Positions 8,575-16,796 of a DNA stretch of 64,000 nucleotides are shown here, piece after piece. Made by a program: the position numbers and the translations under genes. Origin of the DNA: Oceanobacillus sp. CFH 90083. GTDB lineage: Bacteria > Bacillota > Bacilli > Bacillales > Amphibacillaceae. The notes beneath the pieces are model-generated. The model saw nothing but the letters and a program-made list of their open reading frames with translations. It was not told the origin of the DNA and searched no databases. The DNA lies in assembly GCF_009389585.1 (NCBI RefSeq), contig NZ_VIYG01000001.1:321759-385758 (forward strand). The letters run 5' to 3'. The stretch's first letter is position 1; the number at the start of each line of letters is the position of its first letter.

Positions 8575-9191
8575 TTACTAGGTGTTAAAGGTTGCGGTAA
8601 TCCTTGATGTTTGACACAGGAGGGTGATGAAGCAAAAAACTCCTGCCACTTAATAATAATCTCTTTTCTCCTAAAAAGATACAGGGTTGGGAGTAAGGCG
8701 ATAATAAAAGCAGCGATATATACCGGAGAAAGCTGAGAAATCCAGCCGCCTATACTTGTGTAGATAATTGCCAGAGGAATATTTGATATAAAGGAAGACT
8801 TTGCATACCCTCTAAAGGTTTGGTTTGTTTCAATCAAGCATAATGATAATAAGTGAAAATGAATAAAGGGAATAAGTCGTAATAAAGTGATTTGGGCTGT
8901 TGTCATTTCCGTATTCCTGCCTAGCAGCCGTTGCTTTAAAATAATTAATTTATCCATAGATTTTGGCATCCAGCCTGCCATCACATAAAAAAGAAAGCTC
9001 GCCATTGTAATCCCTATAATAGAATAAACACTTCCTGCAACTGGTCCAAATAAAATACCGCCAGAAATACAAATAAAAACAACTGGTAAGAACAACATCG
9101 GTCTGATGAGATGAAGCAAAATAAATAACAACGGAGAAAGTACACCGCCCATCTCAACAATCACCAGCAAATAATTCCCAACGTATTCCAT
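8559..9191 (-). CDS. TVP38/TMEM64 family membrane protein (YtxB-like)
   Basis: 210 residues with about five or six membrane helices and the conserved SNARE-associated/VTT domain, including the ISGGILFGPVAGSVYS segment near 43-58. Members belong to the DedA superfamily, now linked to lipid scrambling or transport; the direct substrate here is not known. B. subtilis has ytxB of this family beside thrS and infC, so this is probably its ortholog. The start is taken at the second ATG (9191) because GAGGAGGG sits 7 bases before it and touches the first ATG. It ends inside the terminator palindrome at 8541-8574. Confidence 0.85.
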   Translation of the reverse strand: MEYVGNYLLVIVEMGGVLSPLLFILLHLIRPMLFLPVVFICISGGILFGPVAGSVYSIIGITMASFLFYVMAGWMPKSMDKLIILKQRLLGRNTEMTTAQITLLRLIPFIHFHLLSLCLIETNQTFRGYAKSSFISNIPLAIIYTSIGGWISQLSPVYIAAFIIALLPTLYLFRRKEIIIKWQEFFASSPSCVKHQGLPQPLTPSKTTSS

Positions 9192-9309
9192 GGTCATCCC
9201 TCCTCGAGGAAGCTGGTGTTACTTCTATTCATATATATGTTTCCAGACGAGCTGTGTATGATAAAAGAATTCCTCCAAGTTAAACGCCTCATAAAAGCAA
9301 AGGATTTCC

Positions 9310-9585
9310 TCAGAGAAAGAAAATCAAGCCAAGAAAACTAATGGCATTAACAACAATCAGAACTGGTATACCAACCTTGAAGCTCCTATGCTTTGTTTTA
9401 TGCCGGAAAGTCTGCATACCGGTATAAATACCGATACTTCCTCCTAAAATAGCCAGCAGCCAAAAAGTCCGCTCAGGAATTCGATATGTATGCTGCCGGG
9501 CTTTCTGTTTATCCTTAAACATTAAATAAAATCCAATGACATTCGCAACAAGTAAATAAATAAGCCATGATGATAAATTTTCCAT
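9310..9585 (-). CDS. ysdA: DUF1294 small membrane protein YsdA
   Basis: 91 residues with membrane helices at about 7-25, 42-58 and 70-90. The FWLLAILGGSIGIYTGMQTFRHKT segment, read at about 41-64, is the DUF1294 signature; no function is established. As in B. subtilis, it follows rplT, though here 128 bases and the rplT terminator separate them. The start ATG follows AGGAGG. Family assignment is secure, function unknown. Confidence 0.9.
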   Translation of the reverse strand: MENLSSWLIYLLVANVIGFYLMFKDKQKARQHTYRIPERTFWLLAILGGSIGIYTGMQTFRHKTKHRSFKVGIPVLIVVNAISFLGLIFFL

Positions 9586-9674
9586 ATTCTCCTCCTGCTC
9601 AGATGACGATACCCTTTCATCATAAAGAAACTCTTAGCTTCCTGCAATGTTAAAGTGTATTGACCTTGAAAATC

Positions 9675-9709
9675 AAAAAAGATCGCTCCAATTGGATGCG
9701 ATCTTTTTT
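9675..9709 (-). terminator. Terminator of the infC-rpmI-rplT operon
   Basis: AAAAAAGATCGC and GCGATCTTTTTT are perfect arms with an 11-base loop, just after the rplT stop; the minus strand continues with T residues. Confidence 0.9.
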
Positions 9710-9712
9710 GGT

Positions 9713-10069
9713 TTATTTTAAAGCGTCTTTTGCTTGAGATACTAATTGAGCAAATGCTTGTTCGTCATTAATAGCTAAATCGGAAAGCATTTTACGATTA
9801 ATATCAATACCAGCAAGCTTCAAGCCGTGCATTAATTTGCTGTAAGAAATATCATTTAAACGAGCAGCAGCATTAATACGGGAAATCCAAAGTTTACGGA
9901 AATCACGTTTTTTCTGTCTGCGGTCACGATAAGCATATTGACCTGATTTAATAACTTGTTGTTTCGCTGTTTTAAATAGAGTTCGTTTCGAACCATAATA
10001 ACCTTTTGCTAATTTTAAGACGCGTTTACGACGACGACGCGTAACTGTTCCACCTTTAACACGTGGCAT
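9713..10069 (-). CDS. rplT: 50S ribosomal protein L20
   Basis: 118 residues, exact family length, starting [16 protein letters not shown]. The upstream in-frame codon at 10090 is not used: GGAGGG lies 7 bases before the ATG at 10069. L20 is a very basic early assembly protein of the large subunit, binding 23S rRNA domain I/II. In Bacillus it also represses this operon by binding the L20 leader RNA found upstream of infC (10907-11053). It is the last gene of infC-rpmI-rplT and is followed by a strong terminator. Confidence 0.98.
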   Translation of the reverse strand: MPRVKGGTVTRRRRKRVLKLAKGYYGSKRTLFKTAKQQVIKSGQYAYRDRRQKKRDFRKLWISRINAAARLNDISYSKLMHGLKLAGIDINRKMLSDLAINDEQAFAQLVSQAKDALK

Positions 10070-10107
10070 AAGAAATCCCTCCTGATTCAATTACATATCT
10101 AAATTAA

Positions 10108-10302
10108 TTATTTTGGTAGCATTGCTTTAATACGTTTGTAGTCTCCAGAAGAAACAAGCGTTCCTTTACGTAATTTACGTTTTTGCTTCTGAGATTTGTG
10201 TGCAAACATATGGCTAGTGTATGCATGAGATCTTTTTACTTTTCCAGATCCAGTTTTTTTGAAGCGTTTTGCTGAACCTTTATGAGTTTTCATTTTAGGC
10301 AT
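10108..10302 (-). CDS. rpmI: 50S ribosomal protein L35
   Basis: 64 residues, usual length, beginning [31 protein letters not shown] in two conserved blocks ([18 protein letters not shown], then [17 protein letters not shown]). It is a basic large-subunit protein. AGGAGG precedes the ATG. It lies between infC (32 bases) and rplT (38 bases), the universal order, and is co-transcribed with them. Confidence 0.98.
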   Translation of the reverse strand: MPKMKTHKGSAKRFKKTGSGKVKRSHAYTSHMFAHKSQKQKRKLRKGTLVSSGDYKRIKAMLPK

Positions 10303-10334
10303 AATTTTTTCCTCCTAGTCATTGCAAAAAAAGC

Positions 10335-10853
10335 TTATTTTTTTTCGTTTAATGGAGCGACCACCATAAACATATTACGGCCTTCCATTTTCGGTTTTGT
10401 TTCTACTGAGCCGAGATCCTTCACTTCTTCAGCGAAACGGTCCAGTACTTCTTTTCCTAGTTCTTTGTGGGTAATCGCGCGTCCGCGGAAGCGAACTGCA
10501 GCTTTTACTTTATCCCCTTTTTCCAGGAACTTACGTGCATTTTTAAGCTTCGTTTCAAAGTCATGGTCACCAATCCCAGGTGTAAAACGTACTTCCTTCA
10601 CATTGATTACCTTTTGCTTTTTACGAGCTTCCTTCTCTTTCTTCTGCTGCTCAAAACGATACTTCCCGTAATCCATAATACGACATACCGGCGGTTTTGC
10701 GTTTGGAGCAACTAATACTAGATCAAGGTTGCGCTTCTGAGCAATATCCAATGCTTCATTACGAGATTTTACTCCAAGCTGATCTCCATTTGAATCAATG
10801 AGACGAACTTCTCTTGCACGAATTTTTTCATTAACATTCATATCCTTGCTAAT
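10335..10853 (-). CDS. infC: Translation initiation factor IF-3
   Basis: 172 residues if the AUU codon at 10853 is the start, giving [16 protein letters not shown], the same N-terminal pattern as Bacillus/Geobacillus IF-3. GGAGG stands 10 bases upstream of this ATT, while the first ATG (10841) is too far away. AUU starts in infC allow IF-3 to police its own synthesis. The N-domain (about 1-75) with the [17 protein letters not shown] block and the C-domain with [19 protein letters not shown] are intact. IF-3 binds the 30S subunit and checks the initiator tRNA. First gene of the L20-leader-controlled operon. Confidence 0.97.
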   Translation of the reverse strand: MSKDMNVNEKIRAREVRLIDSNGDQLGVKSRNEALDIAQKRNLDLVLVAPNAKPPVCRIMDYGKYRFEQQKKEKEARKKQKVINVKEVRFTPGIGDHDFETKLKNARKFLEKGDKVKAAVRFRGRAITHKELGKEVLDRFAEEVKDLGSVETKPKMEGRNMFMVVAPLNEKK

Positions 10854-10906
10854 AGCCAGCCACCTCCGAAATTTTGTTACTGATCTATCTTGACAAGTCA
10901 TTTCAA

Positions 10907-11053
10907 TACATAAAAAAAGTGTCGGTACATACTTGCACCCACACATCTCCTCATTCGTAAACATGAATCGTGATGAACCAGTCAACTACCTATACAGGTG
11001 TCAATCAGGTGAGAAGCGGGTGCTTCTGCTTGTCGTTAGATCATATCATTAAC
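10907..11053 (-). ncRNA. L20 leader RNA (autoregulatory 5' UTR of infC-rpmI-rplT)
   Basis: The 200-base leader contains AGAAGCACCCGCTTCT and later GTGTGGGTGCAAG, blocks typical of the Bacillota L20 leader, and ends in a U-tailed hairpin. In B. subtilis, L20 binds this structure and favours termination. The 5' limit is set from the promoter at 11060-11088. Confidence 0.85.
10912..10944 (-). terminator. Attenuator of the L20 leader
   Basis: On the minus strand GTGTGGGT pairs with ACCGACAC (one mismatch) and TTTTTTT follows. It ends about 60 bases before the infC start and is the regulated terminator of the L20 leader. Confidence 0.8.
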
Positions 11054-11059
11054 TTTTAC

Positions 11060-11088
11060 AATATAGCATTTTATCGTTTTCCTGTCAA
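11060..11088 (-). promoter_or_regulatory. Sigma-A promoter of infC operon
   Basis: On the minus strand TTGACA, a 17-base spacer and TATATT. It gives a leader of about 200 bases, matching the L20 leader. Confidence 0.85.
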
Positions 11089-11186
11089 GGACTGTATCCT
11101 TTGTTTTAAACAACTATTGAATCATAGCATGGTTATATAGGGATGTCAATGGTTTTTCTGAAAATAATCCATTCACGATTGCAATA

Positions 11187-11346
11187 TAAAAAGAAGGTTA
11201 TTCTCATTAAAGTGCGTTCAAAAAGCAATGTTTTTCGATGGGGCGAGTAATCGCAGTCCCATCGAAAAACACGTTAACCATAGAATTCGCCGTGTCATTA
11301 TTGTTGGACTTTTTGAATATCCTCAAAAAAATGAAAATAGCCTTCT
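11187..11346 (-). terminator. thrS terminator split by a repeat insertion
   Basis: The outer arms AGAAGGCTATTTTCATT (11346-11330) and AATGAGAATAACCTTCT (11208-11192) agree at 15 of 17 pairs and are followed on the minus strand by TTTTTATATT. About 120 bases of MITE-like repeat sit between them in place of a short loop. Confidence 0.6.
11207..11328. mobile_element. MITE-like repeat inside the thrS terminator
   Basis: Bounded by GTGCGTTCAAAAAG and its near inverse CTTTTTGAATATCCTC. The middle holds GTTTTTCGATGGG...CCCATCGAAAAAC, a perfect hairpin carrying a reverse copy of the TGCGATTACTC core. No coding capacity. Confidence 0.6.
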
Positions 11347-11359
11347 ATAAAATTACTGC

Positions 11360-13300
11360 TTATTTCTTCTGCTCAATTTCACTTTTGATAAAGTCAACAA
11401 ACCGATCAAATCCGAGTGTCTCTGTATTTTGTTCACCGTAACGACGGTAGTTGACACTGCCTGCCTCCATTTCCTTATCACCCAGAACAAGTGCGAATGG
11501 AATTTTTTGCGTCTGTGCTTCACGTATTTTATAGCCCAATTTTTCATCACGGCTGTCTAATTCTACACGGATGCCTTGCTGACGTAATTTATCTTCCACT
11601 TCTTTTGCATAATCAAGATGTGCCTGCAAGGAGACTGGAATAATTTTTGCCTGTACCGGGGCGAGCCATGTTGGGAAAGCTCCTTTATATTCTTCAATAA
11701 GAAATGCGACAAAACGTTCCATGGTAGACACCACACCACGGTGAATCACAACCGGCCGATGCTCTTTTCCATCCTCACCGATATATGTTAAATCAAAGCG
11801 CTCTGGCAAGTGGAAGTCCAATTGAACGGTAGATAATGTTTCATCTTTTCCTAATGCTGTTTTTACTTGAACATCCAGCTTGGGACCATAGAAAGCAGCT
11901 TCTCCTTCTGCTTCTACATACTCCAAATTCATGTCTTCCATCGTTTCTTTCAGCATTGCCTGTGCTTTATCCCACATTGCATCATTATCTACATATTTCT
12001 CTTTATCCTCTGGATCACGATATGAAAGACGGAAATAGTAGTCATTAATTCCAAAGTCTTTATACACACGTTGAACAAGTTCGACAACGCGGATAAACTC
12101 TTCTTTTAACTGATCGGGACGGGCAAAAATATGTGCATCATTCAGAGTCATCGCACGAACACGCTGCAAGCCTGCAAGCGCCCCGCTCATCTCATGACGA
12201 TGCATCGTACCAAGCTCAGCAATACGAACTGGCAGATTACGGTAGCTCCATAATTGATTTTTGAAAACCATCATATGATGCGGACAGTTCATTGGTCGCA
12301 ATACCAGCTCTTCATTATCCATTTCCATCGGCGGGAACATATCCTCCTGGTAATGATCCCAGTGTCCGCTTGTTTTGTACAGCTCTACATTACCAAGTAC
12401 AGGAGTGTATACATGGTCATAGCCTAAGCGTTCTTCCAAATCAACAATATAGCGTTCAATATTACGACGGATAGTTGCTCCTTTTGGCAGCCATAATGGC
12501 AATCCTTGGCCTACCTTTTGTGATACAGTAAACAGCCCCAGCTCCTTGCCTAATTTACGATGATCTCTTTCTTTTCGCTCTTCAAGAATGCGCAGATATT
12601 CATCTAATTGTGATTTTTTCTCGAACTCTGTTCCGTAAATACGTTGCAATTGTTTGTTATTGCTGTCTCCACGCCAGTAAGCACCGGAAATACTTAATAA
12701 TTTAAATGCTTTAATTTTACTTGTTGCAGGAACATGCACTCCCCGGCATAAGTCAAAGAACTCTCCCTGCTCGTAAATCGTTACTGTTTCATCTTCTGGT
12801 ATAGCATCAAGCAGCTCTAATTTTAATTCATCGCCAATTTCTGCAAAGCGTGCTTTTGCTTCATCGCGGGATACTTCCACACGTTTTATTTCTAAGTTCT
12901 CATCCACAATTCGTTTCATTTCTTTTTCTATTTTTGGGAGATCCTCCGGCGTTAATGAATGCTCCATGTCTATATCATAATAGAAGCCTTCTTCAATTAC
13001 CGGACCGACACCTAATTGGACATTAGGATATAAGCGTTTCACAGCTTGTGCTAATAGATGGGCAGTAGAGTGACGTGCAATCTCCAGCCCTTCCTGGTCA
13101 CGATACGTAATGATTTCAATTTTCCCGCCTTTTGTAAGAGGTCTGCGTAAATCGACAGCCTCCCCATCCAGCTTAATGGCAAGTGCCTGTTTTTTTAACC
13201 CTGAAGAGATTGAAGCTGCGATATCTTCTCCTGTAGTTCCTGCAGGGAATTGCTTTTCAGCTCCATCTGGAAACATAATTGTTAAATCAGCCATTTTCAT
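11360..13300 (-). CDS. thrS: Threonine--tRNA ligase
   Basis: 646 residues, normal length. Order: TGS domain (about 1-65), editing domain with H77/H81 (HSTAHLLAQ) and C185/H189 (CRGVHV), class II catalytic core with motif 2 region and zinc ligand C339 ([10 protein letters not shown]), then the C-terminal anticodon-binding domain. It charges tRNA-Thr and removes mischarged Ser. The start could be either ATG of MKMADLT; AAAGGAG precedes both and I keep the first. It is controlled by a threonine T-box (13443-13722). An intergenic repeat lies between the T-box terminator and the gene. Transcription appears to end at the interrupted hairpin at 11187-11346. Confidence 0.98.
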   Translation of the reverse strand: MKMADLTIMFPDGAEKQFPAGTTGEDIAASISSGLKKQALAIKLDGEAVDLRRPLTKGGKIEIITYRDQEGLEIARHSTAHLLAQAVKRLYPNVQLGVGPVIEEGFYYDIDMEHSLTPEDLPKIEKEMKRIVDENLEIKRVEVSRDEAKARFAEIGDELKLELLDAIPEDETVTIYEQGEFFDLCRGVHVPATSKIKAFKLLSISGAYWRGDSNNKQLQRIYGTEFEKKSQLDEYLRILEERKERDHRKLGKELGLFTVSQKVGQGLPLWLPKGATIRRNIERYIVDLEERLGYDHVYTPVLGNVELYKTSGHWDHYQEDMFPPMEMDNEELVLRPMNCPHHMMVFKNQLWSYRNLPVRIAELGTMHRHEMSGALAGLQRVRAMTLNDAHIFARPDQLKEEFIRVVELVQRVYKDFGINDYYFRLSYRDPEDKEKYVDNDAMWDKAQAMLKETMEDMNLEYVEAEGEAAFYGPKLDVQVKTALGKDETLSTVQLDFHLPERFDLTYIGEDGKEHRPVVIHRGVVSTMERFVAFLIEEYKGAFPTWLAPVQAKIIPVSLQAHLDYAKEVEDKLRQQGIRVELDSRDEKLGYKIREAQTQKIPFALVLGDKEMEAGSVNYRRYGEQNTETLGFDRFVDFIKSEIEQKK

Positions 13301-13344
13301 CGAACTCCTTTATAAAATATTAGAAAACTTGGTTGTCACCACGC

Positions 13345-13432
13345 CTTTAACTGGGACTGAGACTGCGATTACTCGTCCCACCGAAGAGTTTTTGCGATTA
13401 CTCGTCCCATCAAAACCGCTGTACTTATACTT
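13345..13432. repeat. Stem-loop repeat, two cores, within the thrS leader
   Basis: Two tandem copies of the core (TGCGATTACTCGTCCCA at about 13364 and 13391) lie between the T-box terminator and thrS. The 3' part CCGCTGTACTTATAC matches the flank of the copy near 36045. The repeat is therefore in the transcribed leader. Confidence 0.75.
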
Positions 13433-13441
13433 TTTCAAAGT

Positions 13442-13487
13442 AAAAAAACGCTCCGTCTCTTTGCGCTATGCAAAGGGACGAGCGTTT
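13442..13487 (-). terminator. T-box terminator of thrS
   Basis: AAACGCTCGTCCCTTTGC and GCAAAGAGACGGAGCGTTT pair on the minus strand and TTTT follows. It competes with the antiterminator formed with the T-box sequence. Confidence 0.9.
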
Positions 13488-13722
13488 AATGTCGTGGTTC
13501 CACCCTAATTCCCGAAGATAAAAATAGCCCTTTTACCTTCAGCTTCATTGATCTTTAACGCAGATAGGACGTTACTGCCTACTTCAAAATATTTCAGCAG
13601 TAATGCTCCGAGGTGGTAATTACTTCATTACGAAAGGAAGCTTGCAGCCTGGACTTCCCTCTCTAAGTACGTAAACTGAAAATAATCTTGTCCTCATCTC
13701 AGCAATTTCATTTTCAAACTCT
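13443..13722 (-). ncRNA. T-box riboswitch, threonine (ACC specifier)
   Basis: The T-box sequence AGGGTGGAACCACGAC is at 13506-13491 on the minus strand. It is followed by a terminator hairpin with a run of T (13442-13487). Upstream, Stem I ends in GTAATTACCACCTCGGAGC, where ACC in the specifier loop reads threonine, in line with thrS downstream. Uncharged tRNA-Thr should stabilise the antiterminator and switch on thrS. Confidence 0.95.
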
Positions 13723-13728
13723 ATCCGT

Positions 13729-13757
13729 ATTATATTCCTTCCGAGTTTGAAAAGCAA
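13729..13757 (-). promoter_or_regulatory. Sigma-A promoter of the thrS T-box transcript
   Basis: Minus strand TTGCTT, 17 bases, TATAAT. The start of the T-box leader follows at about 13722. The promoter overlaps the region just after the ytxC stop. Confidence 0.75.
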
Positions 13758-13767
13758 GTCCAATTCA

Positions 13768-14610
13768 TTAATCCAGGTTTGAAAGGATAGAGATCCCTTT
13801 TCGTTCAAACTGTACCCTTTCCTGAAAAATATTGATGATTGTCATTGTTTTAGGGTCTGCAAGGTCATTTCCATATACTTTTATTCTTGCTGGAGACATT
13901 GCAATCAGAGGACTTAAATTAAATTCATTTTCATGTAAGCCTAGCGCATATAACGGCGCCTGATACATCCAAAAACGCAGCATATCTTTAGAAATCACTT
14001 CCCCTTTTTCGTTGTAGAAAGTAAAATTCTCCCCTTGTTCTATATGAACAAGGTCTACACAGTGCTCTTTATTCTCAATATAATGCCGCAGCATATCCAT
14101 AAATGTCTGATGGTCCTCTTCCCGTTTAAATTCTTCAATAGCTTTCCCGATACATTCATGAACAAAGTCCAGAAAATGGGACAATCGAAAATGTAAAATA
14201 GCACTGAAATGGATGCTCCTATGTTCCTTTACGTGCAGAAAAAAGATATGCTGCAAAAGCTTCCTTGTATCCACATGGTCACGTAAATACTGATTATCCG
14301 AATCTGTTTCAAATAAAATCCACATAGTAAAATCATAGATACGATTGATTTCATCAGGGTCTGAGAAATAATATTTATCTGTAATTCCACGAATGATGAT
14401 GTCAGACAGATGCACTTCTATAAATACATCTGCCATCACAGAGCTTATTATATCAATTAATTCTAACTCCGCTGCATCACCTTCCAGCCGTAACCGGTTG
14501 CCCCACATGGCATTTGCTTGTTGATGTACTCTGATCTGTTTTCTATATGGACTTAACTGATTACGAAAGACCGACACTTCTTTATCTGATTCAAAATACA
14601 CTTCCAACAA
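13768..14610 (-). CDS. ytxC: YtxC family putative sporulation protein
   Basis: 280 residues. The gene lies between dnaI and thrS as ytxC does in B. subtilis and has the same length; the family is annotated as sporulation-linked but has no known biochemical activity. Start codon is TTG: an AGGGTGAT box lies 5-6 bases before it and there is no ATG that fits. I see no signal peptide or membrane helix. In this genome a divergent HAD phosphatase gene (14847) separates it from dnaI. Confidence 0.85.
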   Translation of the reverse strand: MLEVYFESDKEVSVFRNQLSPYRKQIRVHQQANAMWGNRLRLEGDAAELELIDIISSVMADVFIEVHLSDIIIRGITDKYYFSDPDEINRIYDFTMWILFETDSDNQYLRDHVDTRKLLQHIFFLHVKEHRSIHFSAILHFRLSHFLDFVHECIGKAIEEFKREEDHQTFMDMLRHYIENKEHCVDLVHIEQGENFTFYNEKGEVISKDMLRFWMYQAPLYALGLHENEFNLSPLIAMSPARIKVYGNDLADPKTMTIINIFQERVQFERKGISILSNLD

Positions 14611-14846
14611 TACATATCACCCTCATCCACTTACAAACTGTTACAATTATATGGACAAGGCTGTATAAAAATGCTTAAACTAGTCAGACTAGCAGAATTA
14701 CCTGTTGTTATATAGGAAAAAACTTCAGTCATCTCTGCCCTGATTCATTTTTCTGATAGTTATAAAAGATTTTATACATGTCAGAAAAGGATTCTTCGCA
14801 TTTTTCACGAATATTAATACTATAAGATGCAAAAGGAGCGTTTATC

Positions 14847-15494
14847 ATGAAAGCAATTATTTTTGATTTTGATGGAACACTGGCCGACACCTTGCCAAAC
14901 TGCATTTTTGCCCTGCAATCCGTCTTTCAGAAGTATAAAAGCATAGATTATCTGCCGCAAGACGTGATGAACAAATTCGGGCCGACAGAGCCTGAAATTA
15001 TAAAAAAAGAATTACCTGTTCATCAGCACGAGGAAGCTATCCAGCATTTCTTTCAAATTTATGAAGACAACCACTTAGAGCTGGTAAAATCAAACGAATC
15101 CATTAATCAATTACTGACATACTTAAAGGATAGAGGCTTTATTTTAGGAATCGTTACTGGGAAGTCTTCTAGGGCGCTTCACGTATCTCTTAAATTTTTA
15201 GGAATTGGAAAATATTTTGATATTATGTTAGCGGGAGATGACGTTACTAATCCAAAACCAGATCCTGAGGGGGTTCATATGATTTTAAATAAGTATAAAC
15301 TTCGCAATGATGAAGCAATGTTTATCGGTGACAGTAATGCAGATATCGAAGCTGGGAAAGCCGCTAAAGTGGTAACGGTTGGTGTGCATTGGTTGGATAA
15401 TGTTCAATCCTCTCATTTCCATCCTGCTCCCGACCTATTTTTTAATACAACGAGTAAATTCATGGAGTACATGGAAACTATACATAGCAACTGA
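14847..15494 (+). CDS. HAD family hydrolase (phosphoglycolate phosphatase-like)
   Basis: 215 residues. HAD motif I is DFDGTLADT with D7 and D9, motif II is in VTGKS, motif III K near NPKPDPEG and motif IV GDSNADIEAG. The helical cap between motifs I and II is of the beta-phosphoglucomutase/Gph type. It should be a soluble magnesium-dependent phosphatase; the substrate cannot be told. AAAGGAG precedes the ATG. It points away from its neighbours and breaks the usual dnaI-ytxC link, so it is an insertion relative to B. subtilis. It has its own terminator at 15568-15606. Confidence 0.9.
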   Translation: MKAIIFDFDGTLADTLPNCIFALQSVFQKYKSIDYLPQDVMNKFGPTEPEIIKKELPVHQHEEAIQHFFQIYEDNHLELVKSNESINQLLTYLKDRGFILGIVTGKSSRALHVSLKFLGIGKYFDIMLAGDDVTNPKPDPEGVHMILNKYKLRNDEAMFIGDSNADIEAGKAAKVVTVGVHWLDNVQSSHFHPAPDLFFNTTSKFMEYMETIHSN

Positions 15495-15567
15495 CAAACT
15501 TATTTTGGATCATCCGGATTAAAATAGGGTAAAGACGAGCACTTCAGCAGACTATAGTGCCATAGAT

Positions 15568-15606
15568 AGGAAAAAGGATTTCCCCTTAACAGAAATCCTT
15601 TTTCCT
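15568..15606 (+). terminator. Terminator of the HAD hydrolase gene
   Basis: AGGAAAAAGGATTTC and GAAATCCTTTTTCCT are perfect 15-bp arms with a 9-base loop. Confidence 0.85.
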
Positions 15607-15624
15607 GAACAAATCTATAAATTT

Positions 15625-15826
15625 CATCCTCACTGGCTAAGTACGTAATGTCCTGGTACTGGCACTGCAATTACCCGTCCCATCGAAAAGAGTTGCTGTA
15701 ATGCCTTTGTGATCTACATCCAGACCTGAATCAATCGAGCCGTTGCTGGCTGTACGACTCCCATTAAAATTTTCGATCTTTCTTTAAAGCGGGAGTCCTG
15801 CAGCGAGTTACACTGTGATAAATAGC
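15625..15826 (+). repeat. Composite intergenic repeat (plus orientation)
   Basis: Fills the gap between the HAD gene and dnaI. A worn core (GGCACTGCAATTACCCGTCCCAT, read at 15661-15682) is followed by the 3' module CGGGAGTCCTGCAGC then GAGTTACACTGTGATAAA ending near 15823. The 3' module matches copies near 41640 and 21350. Confidence 0.7.
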
Positions 15827-15844
15827 TGCTGAGAGCATCCGCTT

Positions 15845-16774
15845 CTAAATATCTCGCCTATTTTCACCGGACATTTTTACTACTTTGCTTACTTGCTTGA
15901 CGCGTTCAATAATCCGTCCCGCTTTTACTTCTTCCACTCCATTCCTTGTCGCAGCCAATTCCTTCTCAAGCTGATCTAAATCAAAATTGGAGGAGAAAAA
16001 GACAGGCAAGCCCTCCATCATCCGATATTGCAGGACAGAACCTAATACCTCATCCCGAAACCAGGCTGATTGTAATTCTGCTCCAATGTCATCCAGCATT
16101 AATACGTCTGCTTTCTTAAAAAAATCTATCTTTTGGTTAAAAGAATCATCTTTAAAGGAGCCTTTTATTTCCCGGACAAACTCCGGCATATAAATCAGTG
16201 TCGTTGCATAATTTCTTTTTTTCAGCTCATTTGCGACTGCACCTAACAGATATGTTTTGCCAACTCCAAATGAACCATAAAGATACAGACCTTTTTTTGG
16301 CAAACTTGTTTTAGCTTCTTCTAAAAAGCTGATAATCTCACCAATTGCTGTAATTCTCGACTTATCCCGAATCACTTCAGACATCTTTGCTTCCAAAATT
16401 TCTTTAGGCATATAAAGACTTTGAAATAGCTTTTGCTGTGCCTCCTGTTCCTCTGCCTGGATACGGGAATGGCATTTTTCATAGCTGAGTCTGATTTCAT
16501 TTTTATCCATGCTTAACAGAGGAGAGTATCCTTGAATCATATTCTGACATTCTCCGAAAGATGCACAGCGGTCGCATTGCTTCGATTGTGATTTATATTC
16601 ATACAGCCGCATTAAATTCTTTTCAATATCATGACCAGTCAATTCGGGATGCTTGCGCAAAAATGCTTGAATAGAGGGATCACTTAGAATTTCTTCTTTG
16701 ATTCTAGTGTAATTGGATTTGAAATTCTCATTCCTATCTATCCATGCTTTTAATTCTGATTGTATCGGCTTCAC
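15845..16774 (-). CDS. dnaI: Primosomal protein DnaI (helicase loader)
   Basis: 309 residues from GTG at 16774, chosen over TTG at 16777 by the spacing of GGGGGAG. The N-terminal part has the zinc cysteines CDRC...C near 67-76 and C101; the C-terminal AAA+ domain has Walker A GSFGVGKT (about 167-174) and Walker B VLMLDD (about 224-229). DnaI loads the DnaC helicase onto DNA with DnaB and DnaD at oriC and at restarted forks. It follows dnaB by 22 bases in one operon with nrdR, the order seen in B. subtilis. Confidence 0.97.
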   Translation of the reverse strand: MKPIQSELKAWIDRNENFKSNYTRIKEEILSDPSIQAFLRKHPELTGHDIEKNLMRLYEYKSQSKQCDRCASFGECQNMIQGYSPLLSMDKNEIRLSYEKCHSRIQAEEQEAQQKLFQSLYMPKEILEAKMSEVIRDKSRITAIGEIISFLEEAKTSLPKKGLYLYGSFGVGKTYLLGAVANELKKRNYATTLIYMPEFVREIKGSFKDDSFNQKIDFFKKADVLMLDDIGAELQSAWFRDEVLGSVLQYRMMEGLPVFFSSNFDLDQLEKELAATRNGVEEVKAGRIIERVKQVSKVVKMSGENRRDI

Positions 16775-16796
16775 CAATCATCTCCCCCTTGAATAC

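Noticed and set aside
13620-13808. 62-codon minus-strand frame
   Set aside because: It lies entirely in the T-box leader and the 3' end of ytxC; the RNA explains the conservation.
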